Assembly (NCBI GenBank): GCA_018902385.1
Contig: JABSSW010000004.1
Location: 558,001-622,000 of the forward strand
Length of the DNA stretch: 64,000 bases
Direction: 5' to 3'
Source: Physcia stellaris
Lineage: Eukaryota; Ascomycota; Lecanoromycetes; Caliciales; Physciaceae
Positions 21,221 to 31,987 of the stretch are shown here, piece by piece (position 1 is the stretch's first letter; each line of letters begins with the position of its first letter). Below the pieces are notes generated by a model. It was not told where the DNA came from. It searched no databases and was given only the letters and a program-made list of their open reading frames with translations. The position numbers and the translations under genes were made by a program.

Positions 21221-23946
21221 TCATTTGAAGGAATTGAACTGCATCGACGGTCAGCGAAAACACAGCTCGATCCCTACACACAAATGCAACTCACCTCTCT
21301 GGCCTCATCTTCCCCGACATCCGACCGTTCCGAAGCCTTCTTGTCCACCAAACCCAACCTACTCTTCCTCAATTCATACCAGAAATCCTTCCTCTCCCCT
21401 CCCAGCTCCTCTTTCACAAGCTTCTGCTTCAGCCCCCTCAAGATCGTATTATAGACCCCTGGCTCCTCAAGCTCAATCATCTCCGTCCTGATCACACTCA
21501 ACTCTTCAATTGCTTTACCATACAAGTTGCCGCCAAAGGAGTCAGTGATATGCTTCTCGACAACTCCACTAAGGCTCTCCGCAGCTTCACGGATAGCGGC
21601 AGGGCTTTCGGCGCTGTCAAGCGTTTTCAGGAAAGACGGGATCGGATTCTCTGGGTCAATGGTTTTAGGTCCTTTCGGTGCAGGCCCGAGGAGGGCGTCG
21701 ATGTTGATGCCTGAGATGGGCGCTGCTTCTTGACGAGCTCGTTTTCGGGACTGGACTTTCGGTGGAACTGGGGATAGGGATTAGCTATCATTGTTCATTG
21801 TTCGAATGAATCGATTGATCCGTGCTCCTTACCTTTCTTGACGTCCGCAGCTGCAACTAACTTCTCCAGTCGGCGTTTTGACTTGTTGACTAGCTCCTCT
21901 GGAGGATGGGAATACCTGACGAGGATTTCGTACGGAGGAGGGATGGGGTCGTTGGGATGAATAGCCCGCCAGCGGACTGCTTGATCGATGCGATGGAGAA
22001 CTGGTGAGTAGGTGTCCTGGATCTGCATATACTCTGTAGGTTTACTGGGAGATGTCAATTTGATGCCCAAGCAGCCCCAGCGGCCAATATGGGTAGACTT
22101 GCCCTTCGTCATCTTTGCCGAAAGTCGAAAGATCCATGCGATCGACGTAATCACTCATGGCAGCCTTCAAGGCCTCGTTAGGGATGTTCCGATGTTGTGT
22201 AATGACCTTTCCGGACACTGTGACCACTCTGTCCAAAGGTGGGAATTTGTAAGAGCGCAGATCTTCTGCAAACGGAAGCTGGACATCCAGCAAGCATTCA
22301 TAATCCACCTCAATTGAAGGCGCGAGCAGGATGAGTACAGGATCTCTTTCTGCTTTGGGTACTAGGCGTGCCACCGCATAAGACTCCAGTTCAAACAAAG
22401 CGTGGATAAGTGATGATAATGCCATGATGGCTTTGTTATTCGTCTTCTGGGGTATGGTAATACATGATACTGACATGTGCATGTACCGGTCGTACTACTT
22501 CCTCGTGAGCTCAATGTGTTTATTTCAAATATCCCGATTACTTACTCTGTCCCATGGTATAAAGCCAATGATTTCCATGCCTGCTTGAGTCTCTAATTTT
22601 GTGACATTCCATTCGGACTCGGCAATTGGGACTGCGGTTGACCCGTATGCATAACCTTTAGCCAGATCATCACGGTCAACATCCCGCTTTCCACCCGGAG
22701 CGTCATCGTCCTTGACCTGATAAGTTCTTGTACTTCTCACAGCCGTCAGGCCATTCGAATCGACTCCTCCCATTGAGACGTCTTCATCGCTGACCGCAGA
22801 TTGAGTCGTCGCTAATGATTGAGTGCTGGAAAGATCGGCTCGCTGGGCGTATTGACCAGCTGAGGGTGGCGCCCTGATCATCGTCCTTGGGTATCTTTCA
22901 ACATCGATACACATAGCTGAATCATACTCAATTGGATTCCCTAGGGTCAATTGACCCTTATAAGATGCTACTGGTCGAGTGATCTTCGTTCGCGGAGCAC
23001 CCATTTCGTCTATGGCTTGCTGCATTGTACCATAAACGCCATCACAATCGTTGACTAAATTACGAAGAGCTTCTTCGTTAGTAGCCTGATTATCTCATTA
23101 TTAGTCGGTGGCTCTGATCTGGTTTTGACTCGATTGTTGAACCTTCAGGAGGTCTTTGTCCTCTTCTTTAAACCCATATTCAGCATCGTCGAAGTCCACA
23201 CCACTTTCGAGGTTCTCAGTAAAATTGAATAGATGTGAGTTTGGGGTCATACACTACTACAAGTTCCACATTATCCGCGATGATTTTCTTAGTAATTTCC
23301 GAGCTGTCTTCGGCGTCCATTGGGCCCATAGCATCGGTCACTAGGACTATCTTCCTCTTGTACTTTAGTTTCTTGCAGTATTTCGTGATCATTGAGATCG
23401 CGATGACAATAGCAGATATTGCTGGACAAGTGATCAGCTGAGGCAAAAATTGGGGCAGTGAAGAATCGGACAGACCGTCGCCCTCGCTCGAATTGCTCCG
23501 CTTGATCTTCTGGCGTAAAGCCTTCAGATCCGGCAGTAACATTCTATTACCCGTGAGATACGTAACAACTACCGTGACGAAATTGAGCTTTACTGGCTTA
23601 TCTCGTGGAATACACTGATATGATGAAAACTCTCTTCGGTCCCCATTTCATTTGCAGTGCCTGTTCGGTTAGATCACCAAAATAGAACAAAGGTTCGGTC
23701 ATGTTACTACCATCTGTTCGGAGCCCAATGACACCAAGAGTAGCTGTCTTTCGGTTGAGCGCTACCTAGCAGAATCAGTATCTCTACTTCTCACAATGTT
23801 ATGACCTTCTTACCCACAGTACTTGTGATCTTCTCCCAAACATAGTTCATCGCCCAGTCAAGGCTTGACTCTGTCCGCCCGTTGCGCTTCGCTCCCATGG
23901 ACGAGCCAACATCTATAATATAGACAGTGGATTCCTTATCGGCCAT
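21221..23946 (-). CDS. KU80: Ku80, DNA end-binding subunit of non-homologous end joining
   Basis: Eleven coding exons (23946-23814, 23761-23711, 23660-23594, 23543-23476, 23421-23253, 23203-23143, 23085-22546, 22494-22103, 22044-21833, 21767-21295, 21238-21221) give 727 residues. Exons were joined by splice signal and by the known Ku80 order: [13 protein letters not shown] and [15 protein letters not shown] in the vWA-like domain, [20 protein letters not shown], then the Ku beta-barrel ([40 protein letters not shown]), [16 protein letters not shown], and the C-terminal helical part. Ku70-Ku80 encircles DNA ends and also acts at telomeres. The intron 22045-22102 begins GCAAGT, a GC-AG intron. 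The last coding exon is 18 nt; without it the frame would stop after six residues of intron. Total length is normal for fungal Ku80. Confidence 0.92.
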
Positions 23947-24426
23947 ATTGAAGTATAGCAGCAGTAAGCAATGGCAAATAGAGCAGAGTGAACAGATTCT
24001 TGACTTTACCTAGCCGAAAGGATAGAACACGCTATTTTTCGTGATTTAGGCAGACGCGACAACACGTGATTCTGCCTCGATCTTCACACTAAGGACTGTA
24101 CTTCTAATAACACAGAAGCACGAAAATGATCAAGGAATCAATCAGAGCATGTTTATTTAAACGGTTCACGGATTTGACATTAATTTCTTTGCAAAGCTGA
24201 TATCATTAACAACTTTTCAAAGTAATGATTATGCAAATTATTTAGGCTAATCGTGTCGGGGCCTCCCTTTACGAGTTTTAGTGAGGTCCTGACCCACGAT
24301 TAGCAGGGACCCTCCATCTTCATATGATGATAAATGGATGCCCTAGGTTCGGTACGTAAATGCCAGTCCGGAATATCCTCTGAAATACTTGTAATCTCCG
24401 GGCAGAGCAATACAGCCTCAATCTGC
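23947..24426. other. intergenic, AT-rich, with an imperfect inverted repeat
   Basis: These 480 nt lie between the 5' end of Ku80 and the 3' end of the PAQR gene. The stretch 24100-24245 is AT-rich and is followed by the inverted repeat listed separately. No gene was seen. Confidence 0.5.
24246..24304. repeat. imperfect inverted repeat, 20/22-nt arms
   Basis: The left arm 24246-24265 (gctaatcgtgtcggggcctc) pairs with the right arm 24283-24304, whose reverse complement begins gctaatcgtg and ends cctc; the middle of the arms is imperfect. A loop of 17 nt lies between. It could form a hairpin in RNA or DNA; it lies about 120 nt past the PAQR stop codon, so it may be in that 3' UTR. Confidence 0.55.
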
Positions 24427-25477
24427 TCAATGAACCCTATTAAGCTGACACACATCCAGTGTATGACAATTTGTGAAACCTTGCAGCAGAGCACTTATGT
24501 GTGTGCACATTGCGCATAAGATAGCGACATGAAAGATCTGGTGCGAGCTTCCCCAGATATCAAATCTCCCCGGTGCCAAACGCTCCGGGATTCGGAACTG
24601 CAGATGTTCGTTAGCGTTCTTGTCTTTCATGCAAAGGAGCGCGGTGCAGACATACCGCGAAAAGACTAACTCCAGTGCCATAGAAAGTAAGCTCGAGCAA
24701 ATACCATTTCATTCCCGAGTATTGGAGCATGTATTCGAGCCCGTATCGCTGGGCTCCGTGCAGCAGAGGTATGAACGATGAAGCGCCAAAAACAATGAAG
24801 GTGCTCACCTTCACTTTCCGCCAGCGTGGCGTTCTGAGCGAAGGATTCGAGATTAGAACACCGGCGACAGTGCCGGTGGTTAAGATCTGGTATTTTTGTC
24901 AGCGTATCATTACATTTGATTCGGCTGCCTGGGGGACGGGGCTCGGGGTAGGTGATGACGGTCACACGGAGAGACTGACAATAGCCCAGTGCAATTTTTG
25001 CAAGCTTGCTTCACAGAAGAACACATAGTAAATGCCGGAAGAGAATGTGCCCACTGTCATAATGACAATTCCAAGCAAATCCATTCCATGCCAGAAATTT
25101 TCTACGTGATACGAGTGGGATTGCATCAGGTGGTAAAGTGTGCTTAAGACCAAACAGATCTCCGCACACCAGAAATAGATTCCAAACATCGCATAGTCCA
25201 TGGACGAGACGTTGAGGAATCGAGGTTCAGCCAGGTATCGCAGAAAAGCAGTCGCGACGAGTGGTAGGAGGAGAGCCCCGACCAGATGAGTGTACACATT
25301 GCAAGTCTCGTTATGCAAAAAGGTCAGGCTGGTAAAGATCTCCAGATAGTCTGCTTTCTCTCTTCGATAGCCACTGAGGATATATTTGTTGTCGAGGTGC
25401 CATTCAGAGATTTCCTGCCACGTTACGGTTTGCGCTTTAACCTTTGACTGGTTTATGGGGTCGTTCGTGGTGCTCAT
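24427..25477 (-). CDS. PAQR/hemolysin-III family membrane protein (Izh-like)
   Basis: Coding exons are 25477-24980, 24886-24656 and 24597-24427 (299 residues); introns of 93 and 58 nt carry GCTGAC and GCTAAC branch sites. The start is taken at MSTTND (25477). The frame is open further upstream, but that extension is basic and unlike the family. The N-terminus carries the fungal signature YILSGYRREKADYLEIF and HNETCNVYTHLVGALLLPL. Metal-site motifs are present: STLYHLMQSHS, HGMDLLGIV and HQIFHVAI, the three His/Asp clusters of PAQR proteins. Seven membrane segments are expected. Yeast Izh proteins of this family affect zinc and sterol homeostasis and respond to osmotin; the enzymatic reaction is proposed to be ceramidase-like but not settled. 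Confidence 0.9.
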
Positions 25478-25950
25478 ATTGACTTTCGGCGCTTGCCGTT
25501 TTTTAATTCTGCTCCTGACATGATCCTTCTGCTGAAGATGTTTGAGCTGCACCGACGATGAAGCACAAGAGGAGTAGGTGATGGAGAGAAGGCGAAGGTT
25601 ACACAGGGGCTGAAATGCTGAAGGCAGGGCAGAGGACCTGATCAACGTCGCAAAAAAGATGCGATACAATAGTAAGGGACGCAACAAAATGATTTGTCAG
25701 ACCAGCAGGCAAGAGCATCAATGGTATCGACGACCTTAAAACACCATATTTCCGTCCATCAACAACCAGAAAATTCTGCAGAGTGCAATGGTCAGGAATT
25801 TCAGCTCACAAACAGAGAAGCCAACTGTTCACTCACGTTCACAAATAACACTACATACAACACCAAAATAACGTGATATTAGAAGCACCGTGAATGACGA
25901 CTCGGAAATTGGTGAATTTCAGTATTGTGTACATGCATCGCATGTGAACA
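25478..25950. other. intergenic, no gene seen
   Basis: These 473 nt are upstream of the PAQR gene and downstream of the luciferase-domain gene. The first 210 nt continue the open frame upstream of MSTTND. No other feature was found. Confidence 0.5.
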
Positions 25951-26779
25951 TCACTCTAGGACTTTCCCTTCTAAAGCATATCTCGCAGCGGCCTTTGCGA
26001 TCATGGAAACGATTTTGACTTCATCCTCGTCTCTCGCGGCAAATATCATCACATAGGTTATTGGGAATCCCAATGCGCGGCCGGCGAGGCCATGTCTCTC
26101 AGCCCAGCCTCGTTCGATGACCAGACTAGCGTCTTCTGCCGACAGTATAGCATGGGCACTACCCTCTGCTGCTTCGTGAATATGGAAAAATTCATGCGGT
26201 ACTCTAAGATAATGAGCATGATTTGGGGAGAAGACTTCAGCTTTGACATGCAAAGCTGGTGCACCACCTTCGATATGTGAAGGTCCCATCCCAAGTAGTT
26301 TTGTATTCGATCCCGCTAATTTAGCCATTGAAGATATTACGGACTAAGGCACGAGAATTAGTGACTCCTTCAACGATTCTCTAATGAATTTGTACCTTTT
26401 TAGTAGCCGCCGAGGCAGTATCCTCAAGCTGACGGTGGGGTATACACCATTTGCCCGTTTTGGGTAGCCAGCCACTTCGTCTTGGTAGCTCATTCTCCAT
26501 AAAACTTTGTCGCTCAAGATCCGACGTCTTACAAGCCTTGTAACAGCCTGTACTTCTGAGGTCTCGTGATGCTGGAATCCTGAATATACTCTGTACTAGC
26601 CAACCGAAAGGATTATGCGGAATCCCGCCAGCACCAAGATTATACCAGTCGCAATAATCGAGGTAAAAGGTTCGGAGAAAAGGCAAAGAGATGACGGTAA
26701 GCAGGGGAACTTTGTATACTTGAGCCCAATCGAGAGCTCTGGCAGTGTACACTGCGATGGGCGAGGATGAAGCTTCCAT
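25951..26779 (-). CDS. fungal luciferase-domain (DUF5519) protein
   Basis: Coding exons are 26779-26396 and 26343-25951 (258 residues), with a 52-nt intron. The start is the ATG at 26779; a TTG four codons earlier opens the frame but is unlikely. A possible N-terminal membrane-associated segment (VPLLTVISLPFLRTFYLDY) is followed by YNLGAGGIPHNPFGWLVQ, typical of this fungal family. The C-terminal half carries GAPALHVKAEVF, HEAAEGSAHAILSAEDASLV, RGWAERHGLAG and a closing YVMIFAARDEDEV stretch. The Pfam name 'Luciferase' comes from weak similarity to luciferase-related folds; there is no reason to expect light emission. Function is unknown. Confidence 0.78.
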
Positions 26780-27551
26780 TACGGCCGTCAAGCGGATATC
26801 ACGGGATCAACCAATCTCTTGAGTAGAATGTAATGCAGGGATTATGAAATGGTTCGGAGAATGTGATCTAAGATAAACGAGCGTGCTTTGGATCAGAAGA
26901 AGTTCGACGTCCCCATGGAAGCTTTTGACTTTACTACTACGTATCCAGCATGTTATATCCTAGTGTGCCAAGCCTGCAGGGGTAGAAAGGACCCTGAGAT
27001 AGACGAAAAATCCAGGAGGGGTCCCCAAGCTAATTGCCTGGCTATCATACAATTTATCATACAAATTGTGCAGCTGAATCAGAGATATTGCTCAAAAATT
27101 CGTGTGTCTCTCATCTGCAGGGTTTGGAATCAGCAACAGTGCTTTCTCCATCTTTGTTACCGTTGTTGAGGAACTGTGAAGGTACTCTGTCATACAAATT
27201 AGTATGCGAAGTGACTATGGAAGCTGCTAGAAGAGGGTGTAGATCTGAGAGACCCATGCGGCCTTGGCGTACTAGGAAATAACATGCTGGATACGTAGTA
27301 CCTTGTAGACTCGGTAGAGTAGTAAAGTGTAAAATAGGTTGGTCCGAGCGCTCCGCTAGAATATGCGCTTAGATTACCTTAGATAACGGGGCACCGGGGA
27401 GACAGGGGTACGACTCAAGATCGTCATCGTCATCCGATTTTCGCTATCCGTAACCCGTACCGACCTCAAAGTGTAATACAATTCTGTTATACTCTATCGT
27501 CTTACGGATGTTCAGACTCGTGTCGTTGGACTTGTCCCGTACTCGAGAAAT
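26780..27551. other. intergenic, no gene seen
   Basis: These 772 nt separate two divergent genes. A 93-codon ATG frame at 26888-27169 shows no domain and overlaps a repetitive-looking stretch (atacaatttatcatacaaat). No RNA gene was found. Confidence 0.5.
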
Positions 27552-28215
27552 ATGCCTGACCTCTCGAGCTTTACAAGTCCTGCACCATACCACATCCTGA
27601 GGTAAATTCGGATTACCTGCAGTCTTCAATTGATACTGACTCGTTCGCAGCTATGGGACCCTCTTGGGTACCACAGTCTTTCAGTCTTTCGTAAATGGTA
27701 TTGTGTCATTTACTGTCTTAACCCGGCCGCAATTCTCTACGCTTCAGCAAGCCATCTTTCCCGTTTATTTCTCCATCCAATCCGCTCTACCTGTGGTGAT
27801 GGCACTCACGTATCCCGGATCACGTACACCATTACGATCCTCACCGTCAGGCCTGGCAGGATTCTTGGCACCAGAGAATCGATTCAGTGCACTTGCACCC
27901 ATAGCAACGATCTTTGCCCTCAATGTGTCGAATTTGTTGGTAGCTGGGCCAGCGACCACAAAGATAATGAGGGAAAGGAAGCACCAGGGTATGTTGGACC
28001 CTCTATGACTTGTTATGGGCTCTTTTCACCTAACACATGGTGTTCTAGAGACGAAAGATGGAAAAAAGAGTTACGACAGTCCACCACATTCGAAGGAGAT
28101 GACTAGACTCAACAAAGCGTTTGGTAGGATGCATGGCGTATCAACACTAATCAATCTATTCGGCCTCCTGGTTACTATCGGATATGGAGTGGTGCTGTCG
28201 GAAAGAATTCAATGA
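27552..28215 (+). CDS. TMEM205-like (DUF4149) membrane protein
   Basis: Coding exons are 27552-27601, 27651-27988 and 28049-28215 (184 residues). The first exon encodes MPDLSSFTSPAPYHILS and joins in frame to YGTLLGTTVFQSFVNGIVSF. Four membrane segments are visible: about residues 15-35, 55-70, 105-125 and 155-180. The motifs RPQFSTLQQAIFPVYF and FGRMHGVSTLINL are typical of the fungal DUF4149/TMEM205 family, and the Arg-Pro-Gln-Phe and His-Gly-x-Ser positions are conserved as I remember them. TMEM205 in animals is linked to drug resistance; the role in fungi is unknown. Start and end fit the family length. Confidence 0.83.
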
Positions 28216-28518
28216 GCGTACACGATGGTGGATAAGTTCGACATCATTTTGCAATCCCATTTAATGTACATATTATTAGCATATCGGGGCGATCGCTTCT
28301 TGAGCTAGCATACAATGATGGTACCACGATCAATAGAATGGATGTTTGAATTTGAGTAAAGTCGATTTAGTGAAGACAGTTCTGAAACCTTACCTTATCT
28401 ATGTAAGCTACTTTAGGTGTGTCAAACTTTCCTCGTCACGTCTTCAGTGCCCTCCATGCCATGAATGACATTTGTTACCCCCCGCCAACCGCCAACACCT
28501 TGTAGCCAGCTTACAATC
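28216..28518. other. short intergenic region
   Basis: These 303 nt lie between two same-strand genes; they should hold the 3' end of the TMEM205-like gene and the promoter of the hydrolase. Nothing else was seen. Confidence 0.45.
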
Positions 28519-30650
28519 ATGGGTTACAAAGAAGACCAGAACTACTTCCCAGCAACCTATAGACCGCAATCCAGTGAAAGACGACCTCCGCCTCTACCCC
28601 CGCGTGGAAGCACGTCATTCCAGAGCTCGAATGACCAACCTCCTCCACCATACAAAGAAACAGAAATTAGTTACCATTCTCAACCGTTGACGCATTCGTG
28701 GTCGGCCCAAGATCCGCGTTCAAGCTCCACGCAATCTCTAGTCCCCGAGGAACACTCAAGGGATGACAAGAGAACGTTGCTTCTGATCTATATCCATGGC
28801 TTTATGGGAAATGAGACAAGCTTCCAGAGTTTCCCAGCACACATACATAATCTTGTTACAGTCAAGTTCGCAAATACCCACCATGTCCATACCAAATTAT
28901 ATCCAAGATATAAGTCAAGGAAGGCGATCGAATACGCTCGAGATGATTTCAGCACATGGTCAGCAATTCATATTGGCTATTCCCTGTCAGCATGGAGCTG
29001 ATTTCCGTGAAGGCTACGCCCGCACGAGTCCCCCAAGACGGATGTCGTTCTGTTGGGACACAGTATGGGAGGCCTTCTCTCGGCGGAAGTGGCCTTGTTG
29101 GAATCACATCCAGTGCAGACTGGTAAAACACTTCGACACCGGATAGTGGGAACAATCAACTTCGATACACCCTTCCTCGGGATGCATCCTGGCGTTGTCG
29201 TCAGTGGCATAGGGAGTCTGTTCCGCCCGGCGCCAGATACGCCAGGAGCAGCCACTTCTGGCACTGAGAATCAGGAGCTGAGACCAATGCCTCTTTCTAA
29301 CCAGGATAGTTGTGCTTCGAGTACTTTGGCACTCGTAGAGTCCCGTACATCGAATGCAGATCCTTCATCTCCTCTCGCTTCGCCAGTCAATGATCCCAAT
29401 TACAATCCTCCATTTCCTAATGATGTTCGAATGGCTACGCGAACCGGCTGGGGTAATGCTTTACACTTCATCAACAAGCATTCTGATAGTTTGGCGAGAG
29501 CGACCAGATCCTATGTTACATCTTACTTTGAGTTTGGTGGCTGTCTCGCCGATTACAACGGGTTGAAAGATCGGTATGCCCGATTAAGGGCTCTCGAAGA
29601 AGCAGACAGCCGACGTAGAGACAGCCAGCGAAGAGTCAGATTCGTTAATTACTATACTGCAAGTACTGGTCGGCCAAAGAAGCCAAAACTCCCGCCACGA
29701 GATCCGCAGGCAGAAGCAGGTACAAACGCTTCGGATAAGGCTCGAGATGAAGATCTATCCACCGAGTTGCGAAGTTTGGCAGTGCCTGCCCATGAGAATG
29801 AACCGCTGAAAGGAGATCTTGTAGATGACGAAAACGAGCTACTCCATGATTCGGATGTTCCCTCAATATCTGATGACGGAGCACCTTCCGGATCAACTCG
29901 AGCTATGGCGATTGTGGACGCAGCTCCTATACCTGATAGCGAACACCCTTCACCCGATACAGAAAAGGGCTCCTTTGGGGCAGCTGAGAGTGACGATATA
30001 TCTGCACACAGCACCGTAAACCCAAACTCAATCGTTGAATCAAGCCCAACTCCAAATCTCCTCGCATCCACTTCAAGTAGCCTCTCCCTAACATCATCTC
30101 TACCTCCAATGCCAGCCGAACCACAGGCCCCGCCATCGTTCGACCCGTCCCTGTACCCAGAGAAAGACGCCCGAAAGCTCGCGGAAAAAGAACACTCGCG
30201 CCAAACCAAAGCCTACGAACGCGCTGTCAAAGACCGCGACAAAGAGATTAAAGATCGTCGGAAACTCCTCGAGAAACGAGAGAAGGCTGCGAAGCAGACG
30301 CTCGAGAAACAGCTCAAGCTCGAGGCGAAGGAGGTCGCAAAGGCCAAAAAACATTCGGAGATCGAATCCTCGAAAATGACCGAGAATGCGTTGGCTGATG
30401 GAGAGAGCAGCGAGGTCCCGGAGAGCGAGGGTGCTGCCAAGGAAGAGGCAAAGGCTCCAAAGCCGAAGAAGGACAAGAAATTCTGTATGCTTCCCCCAAG
30501 ATCAATGGCGAGAAAGATCCCTGCTGGGTGAGGGTGTATATGCCTGGTGTAGACGAGGTGGGTGCTCACTGTGGGCTCTTCTTCGTGGGCGAACAGTATG
30601 AGTGGCTGGTTGATGATGTAGGGCGGAGGATTGAGGAGTGGATATTATAG
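28519..30650 (+). CDS. alpha/beta hydrolase (DUF676/lipase-like) with apparent frameshift near the 3' end
   Basis: Coding exons are 28519-28958 and 29013 onward; the 54-nt intron splits the Trp of DDFSTW/LRPHESPKTDVV. Residues 1-85 are Pro-rich. The oxyanion strand LLLIYIHGFMGNETSF lies near residue 90, and GHSMGG places the candidate nucleophile at Ser164. DTPFLGMHPGV follows. Residues about 330-600 are disordered and then a Lys/Glu/Arg coiled coil. In the continuous frame the protein stops at 30531. One base shift at the CCCCC run 30492-30496 opens a frame to the stop at 30648-30650 with DPCWVRVYMPGVDEVGAHCG, which matches the C-terminus I recall for fungal relatives. So the true C-terminus is probably encoded there. 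Substrate is unknown. Confidence 0.78.
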
Positions 30651-31987
30651 ACATGATGCGTAAGATGGGAGACAAAGCTCGAGATCGGGATGAGTGTGGT
30701 TTCTCTTAATTAGGAGCAGGGAGTTGATTTTGAGATACCCATTGATGTAGGCTAGCATGTTGAAATTTTTCCAAGTCTACCTCCATGTGTTGCAAAGCTC
30801 CTTTGTTCCATCAAAAAGTCATGTTCAAGAACAGCCATTGAGAACTCCAACGAACATAGAAGTCTGCATTAAAGTCCACTCCTATTAGGCGGAATTAACC
30901 AAATCGGTTCTGTCGTCCAGGTCTCCCATAGACTAATCATTATATACAGTCGCCATGGTCAAGCACAAGATGTTACAACCCATACCTTGGAAGCCTCCAC
31001 AATCCAATCCCCAAGTCACGACGAAAACAAGGTCAAGTAACAATTGAGCGTCCGCAAAGCTGCGTGTACTACCGTAAAGATTAGATAGTAGGAAATCAAA
31101 ACGAGATACTCTACTCTACATGTTCGGAGCTCCTACCTCACGACCAAAGCAGATATCCCTGAACGACTATGGAGAAAAGCGCCTACCTCACAAAAACATG
31201 ACATGAAAGTCCGGACGACATCGAAAAGAGAGTCAGAGTCCGGGACGCACCTACCCTCCTACCCCATTACCACCAAACAAGACACCCCCCCTAGCTTCCT
31301 TTTCCTCACTTTTCAAAGGGCACGCAACTCCACATTGAAGGCAAAATTTCTTTCGAATTCGCAGCTTCCCTCTCGAGAAAGCCCTCCCTATCGTGGGAAT
31401 CTAGGTAAGGTAAGGTAAGTAAGTACAAGAAGTCCTCCCAGCTCCCCTCTCGCCCAACTCCTTTCTCCATTCCTTATCCTCTCCCACGTGGAAAGAGACA
31501 ACGAAGAGGAAAGGAAGGAAGAATTATTAAAAAACGCTTTATTACAAGAATGACCCTGCTTGGACTAAGCCAAACTCCGCTTCAAAGCTTAGAGCCAAAC
31601 CCAACCCAACCACACTTTCGCATGGGTTTCGGTTCGGTCGAATGCGAGAAAAAGAAAAGAGAGCACCGGGGGAAGAGACAGGCTTCTGGCGCCATGCTAA
31701 AGACCCCCTGCTGTGATCAGGCGAGTCCTGGTAGATGGCAGGAACGCTGTCAAAGATTGTGCTGCTGACACTGATTGACCCCAGTCCTCGAGTATTAGGT
31801 GTACTCTTCCAATCCGAGTAAACATTAGGTCGATAGGCGCATGAACATTAAACCCGCTGCACATGGAAAACACATGAGGAGGACCTGCTGAGATCCGAAA
31901 GTATTGTACAAGATCGCCGCCATTTGGGCGAAAAACAAAAGGGTAGAATATAGACATTGAAGTCATGATCGATCAAGGACATGGATG
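30651..31987. other. convergent intergenic stretch
   Basis: These 1337 nt lie between the 3' ends of the hydrolase and the single-pass membrane protein. They include CT-rich sequence and a short taagg-type simple repeat near 31404-31420. No gene was seen; one copy of a short dispersed repeat is listed separately. Confidence 0.5.
30907..30955 (+). repeat. short dispersed direct repeat, copy A
   Basis: This copy shares the core cccatagactaatc plus flanks (tgtcgtcc.ggt.tcccatagactaatc.tta and a shared tcgccat end) with 35299-35352 in the same orientation. The two copies flank the membrane-protein gene at a distance of 4.4 kb. Confidence 0.55.
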
